From: Paenacidovorax monticola
Lineage (GTDB): Bacteria > Pseudomonadota > Gammaproteobacteria > Burkholderiales > Burkholderiaceae_C
Direction: 5' to 3'
Assembly (NCBI RefSeq): GCF_014489595.1
Contig: NZ_CP060790.1
Coordinates: 992,001 to 1,056,000, forward strand
Length of the DNA: 64,000 bases
Positions within the stretch are counted from its first letter, which is position 1, and each line of letters starts with the position of its first letter. The notes below the pieces were generated by a model, which did not search any database, was not told the origin of the DNA, and was given only the letters and a program-made list of their open reading frames with translations. Of this stretch, positions 61,484-64,000 are shown in pieces. Position numbers and translations under genes: made by a program.

Positions 61484-63874
61484 TCACTCGGAAATCACCG
61501 TGCGCGCCCCCACCGCCTGGGCCTCGATCTGCGAGGGGGTGAAGGGCAGCTCCACCCACTCGCGGCGCGAGAACTTCTCGGTCTGATCCGCGTAGTACGG
61601 CGAATCCGGATTCGCCGACTGCGAGTACGCCAGCAGCGCGCGGGCGCGGGGCCCTTCGGCCGTGAAGCCCACAGCCTGCAGGTAGCTGGTGCCGAAGAGG
61701 GCCTCGCGCTGGCCCTGGCCTGCGGTATCGCGGCTCACCATCATGTTGTAGACGCCCAGCTCCTCGTCGCCCCCGGCACCGGCACGCGGCGCGTGCCCCG
61801 CGTGGCAACCTGGATCTCGCCCCAGCGCTGGCCGGGCTTCCAGCCGCTGGCGGCCACGCGGCGCACCGCATCCTCCAGCCCGCCCGCACCTGGGCTGCCA
61901 CCTGTGGCTGCTCCATGCGCAGGCCGCGCGGGGTATGGACCGGGTCGGCCGGGTCGAAGGGCACACGCCAGACTTCGGGCGCGCCGCGCAGAAAATTCAG
62001 TGCGAAAGCCTCCAGATAGCCATAGCCGATGCCCGCGTTCAGGCCTGCAGTGCGGTCCCAGGCTGCCAGCGCGGCACAGGCCTGGGCCAGTTCGGCACTG
62101 CCCGCGCGCCGGCATGGGTGCCTCCGGGGCACAGCGACAGCAGATCATCCAGCACGAGGCCGGCCAGGTGCACGCGGTTGTCCAGCGCCATGGCTTGCAA
62201 CTGTTCGAGCGTGATGCGCCGCGTGGGCTTGCCCTCCTGCCGCTGCAGCGCGTCCTCCAGCCAGGTGATGCCCTGGCGCGTGCGCAGGCCCTGCGGCGTA
62301 CCGGCCACGCTCAGCACGGGCGAGAAGCCCGTGAGCGGCGCATGGGGGTTGGTGAGCCAGGCGCTGTCGTTGGAGTTCTGCACATAGTCGCGGCGCTCCA
62401 GCAACGGCAGCGCGCGGCCCGCGACGATGCCCGTCTGCGGCGCGGCGGGGTCACGCGCCCATTGGCAGCGCGAGGCGTCGCCGCGCAGCACGGGGGCCGG
62501 GGCGTCCTCGAAGGCCTCGGCCCGATCAGGCCGGCAGGCGTCCATCTGGGCCTGCGACAGGTGGGGCGCGGGCGTGGCGCTCATGAACACGGTGCGGCCC
62601 TGGGCGTCGGCCGCGATGGTGTTGTTCCAGGGGTTGCCCACGATGCGCAGCACCGCCTCCTTCATCTCCTCCAGCGAGCCAGCCCGGTTCATGGCCAGCC
62701 ACTGGTCCGCCAGGCGGTGGTTGTCGGAGTTCGTGTCGCGCACGGCATAGGCGTTGCGCCCGTCCCAGGCCAGTTCGCGGAAGGCCAGCACGGGGCCGAA
62801 CTCCGTGGCGTACAGGTCGCGCGCGACCGTTTCCAGCCGCCCGTCGGCGCGGCGCACCTCCACGCGCAGCGTCTTGCGCTCCATGGGCTTGCTCTGCCCG
62901 TCCACGAGGTAGCGCGTGGCGTCCTGGGGGTCCAGCCGCAGCTGGTAGAACGTGAGCCGCGCTGCGGTGTTGGTGGTGTGTGTCCACGCGAAGTCCTGTG
63001 TGAAGCCGATCCCCACCATGGGCAGGCCCGGCAGCGTGGCGCCCATCACGTCCATGCGGCCCGGAATGCGCAGGTGCAGCTGGTACATGCGCAGCGCGCC
63101 AAACCAGGGGAAATGGGGGTTGCCCAGCACCATGCCGCGCCCGTTGTCGGTGGCCTCGCTGCCCAGGGCGATGCCGTTGCTGCCGGTGCGGGGAGCGCCG
63201 CGCAGCGCCGTGCGCCAGTTGCCCGCCGCCAGGCCCTTGGCCGCACTGGGCGGTTGCGCAGCCACCAGGGCCGGTGCCAGGTCGCCCATGCCGTTGAGGG
63301 CCGCGTAGTCGCGCATGAGGCGCACCAGGTCCAGCTCGTCGATCGCGCGCGCCCAGGGCTGGCCGCGGCAGTCGGCGGGCAGTTGGGCGGCGCCGGTTTC
63401 GCGCAGGTAGCGGTTGTAGCCAGCGGCAAAGCCCTTGAACAGGTCCTGCGCGGCCGGGCTATAGCCGTTCCAGGCGGCGCGCACGCGGGCATCCTCGTTG
63501 TGCAGGCGGTAGAAGAAGTCCGAGGTCAGGTTCTGCGGCAAGCCGCCCACCTCGGATTCGGGCGCAGCGCCTTCCCCGAAGTGGCGCGCGCGCTCGCCGC
63601 GCACGGTGGTGAAGTGTTCGGCCAGCATGCAGAAGTTGTCCTGCGCGTAGGCATAGCCCACGCCATAGCCTATGCCCTTCTCGTTGGCGGCCTCGATGTG
63701 CGGGATGCCATGGGCCGTGCGCCGGATGTCGGCCTTGAAGCCGCTGGCACCGCCCGAGCCTCCGCCCCCGCAGGCCGCGAGCAGGGCCGCGGCGCAGGCC
63801 ACGGCGCCCAGCCGGTAGGAGTGCCGCCCCGCGCGGCCGGGGAGAGGATGGGTAGGAGAACGAAATGAGTGCAT
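61484..63874 (-). CDS. Penicillin acylase-family lipoprotein, three apparent frameshifts
   Basis: From ATG 63874: signal sequence with lipobox 'LLAAC', then a Gly/Ser linker. The family Ntn-hydrolase body follows: 'DIRRTAHGIPHIEAANEKG', 'YAYAQDNFCMLAEHFTTVRG', the autocatalytic junction 'TGSNGIALGSEATDNG' with nucleophile Ser232, and 'MVLGNPHFPWFGALRMYQLH'. The frame breaks near 62101-62103, 61879-61881 and 61770-61774; adding one base at each gives 797 residues ending 'QAVGARTVISE'. Such enzymes cleave amides, including acyl-homoserine lactones or penicillins in some members. Confidence 0.9.
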
Positions 63875-64000
63875 GGTGAGCCCAGAAGGGTTTTGAAGCC
63901 GCCACGGCCCCATGCCGTGGCACCGCACCCACCATAGAAAGCGTGCCTGGGCCTCGCGTGAAGGCTTGCTGAACGGACGCTGAACACCCCGCTCCCGGCG

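Overview
The window is about 64 kb of GC-rich DNA whose gene content and style point to a betaproteobacterium of the Comamonadaceae (Acidovorax / Alicycliphilus / Diaphorobacter type). The pointers are three solitary Bug/TctC-type receptors, a TRAP-linked Entner-Doudoroff block, a caa3-type oxidase operon, an isoquinoline-oxidoreductase-like molybdenum hydroxylase, ChrA, and a short AT-rich intergenic element of a kind I associate with that family. The genus is an inference. I found no rRNA, tRNA or CRISPR.

Layout. 1-8.0 kb: acyl-CoA and small-acid catabolism (Bug receptor tail, flavin oxidoreductase, etfBA, class III CoA-transferase, second Bug receptor, AidB-like acyl-CoA dehydrogenase, divergent LysR regulator). 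8.0-10.8 kb: a GST / ArsR / SRPBCC operon behind interlocked palindromes, then a cidA/lrgB pair. 10.9-17.2 kb: a more AT-rich, accessory-looking stretch with a VOC protein, an orphan membrane histidine kinase, an IS3 transposase scrap, DNA polymerase II behind a LexA-type box, and a ParD-like / methionine aminopeptidase pair behind its own palindrome. 17.3-24.6 kb: acyl-CoA synthetase, Bug receptor and SDR; MFS and MarR divergent from a thioesterase; glyoxalase I. 24.1-29.8 kb: two membrane proteins of unknown function, then a five-gene caa3 oxidase operon with two subunit III genes. 29.9-37.1 kb: a gluconate-type regulon (gntK, dctQMP TRAP transporter, edd, eda) facing a LacI regulator, with two identical operators. 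37.2-50.2 kb: OmpA-like protein, ChaC-like protein, Cu,Zn-SOD, molybdenum hydroxylase with a MobA-like maturase and TetR, pdxH, AEC permease, chrA, VOC protein, a 38-residue small protein, a His-rich TonB receptor and msrA. 50.4-61.4 kb: TetR, RND efflux genes, pcm, rhodanese, tolC, an OmpW-like barrel, and a two-component pair with a DUF4019 protein. 61.5-63.9 kb: a penicillin-acylase-family lipoprotein.

Thirteen genes are broken by a total of 17 apparent single-base deletions, nearly all in a G or C run. Restoring one base at each site recovers a continuous family-typical protein with a codon-perfect length. This pattern fits homopolymer under-calling in the assembly much better than gene decay, so these genes are annotated as CDS over their full restored span with the breakpoint stated.

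The best candidates for new biology are the ParD-like/MetAP module, the GST-ArsR-SRPBCC operon with its nested operator array, and the gluconate regulon, where one of two identical operators overlaps the gntK start codon just after a terminator-like hairpin.
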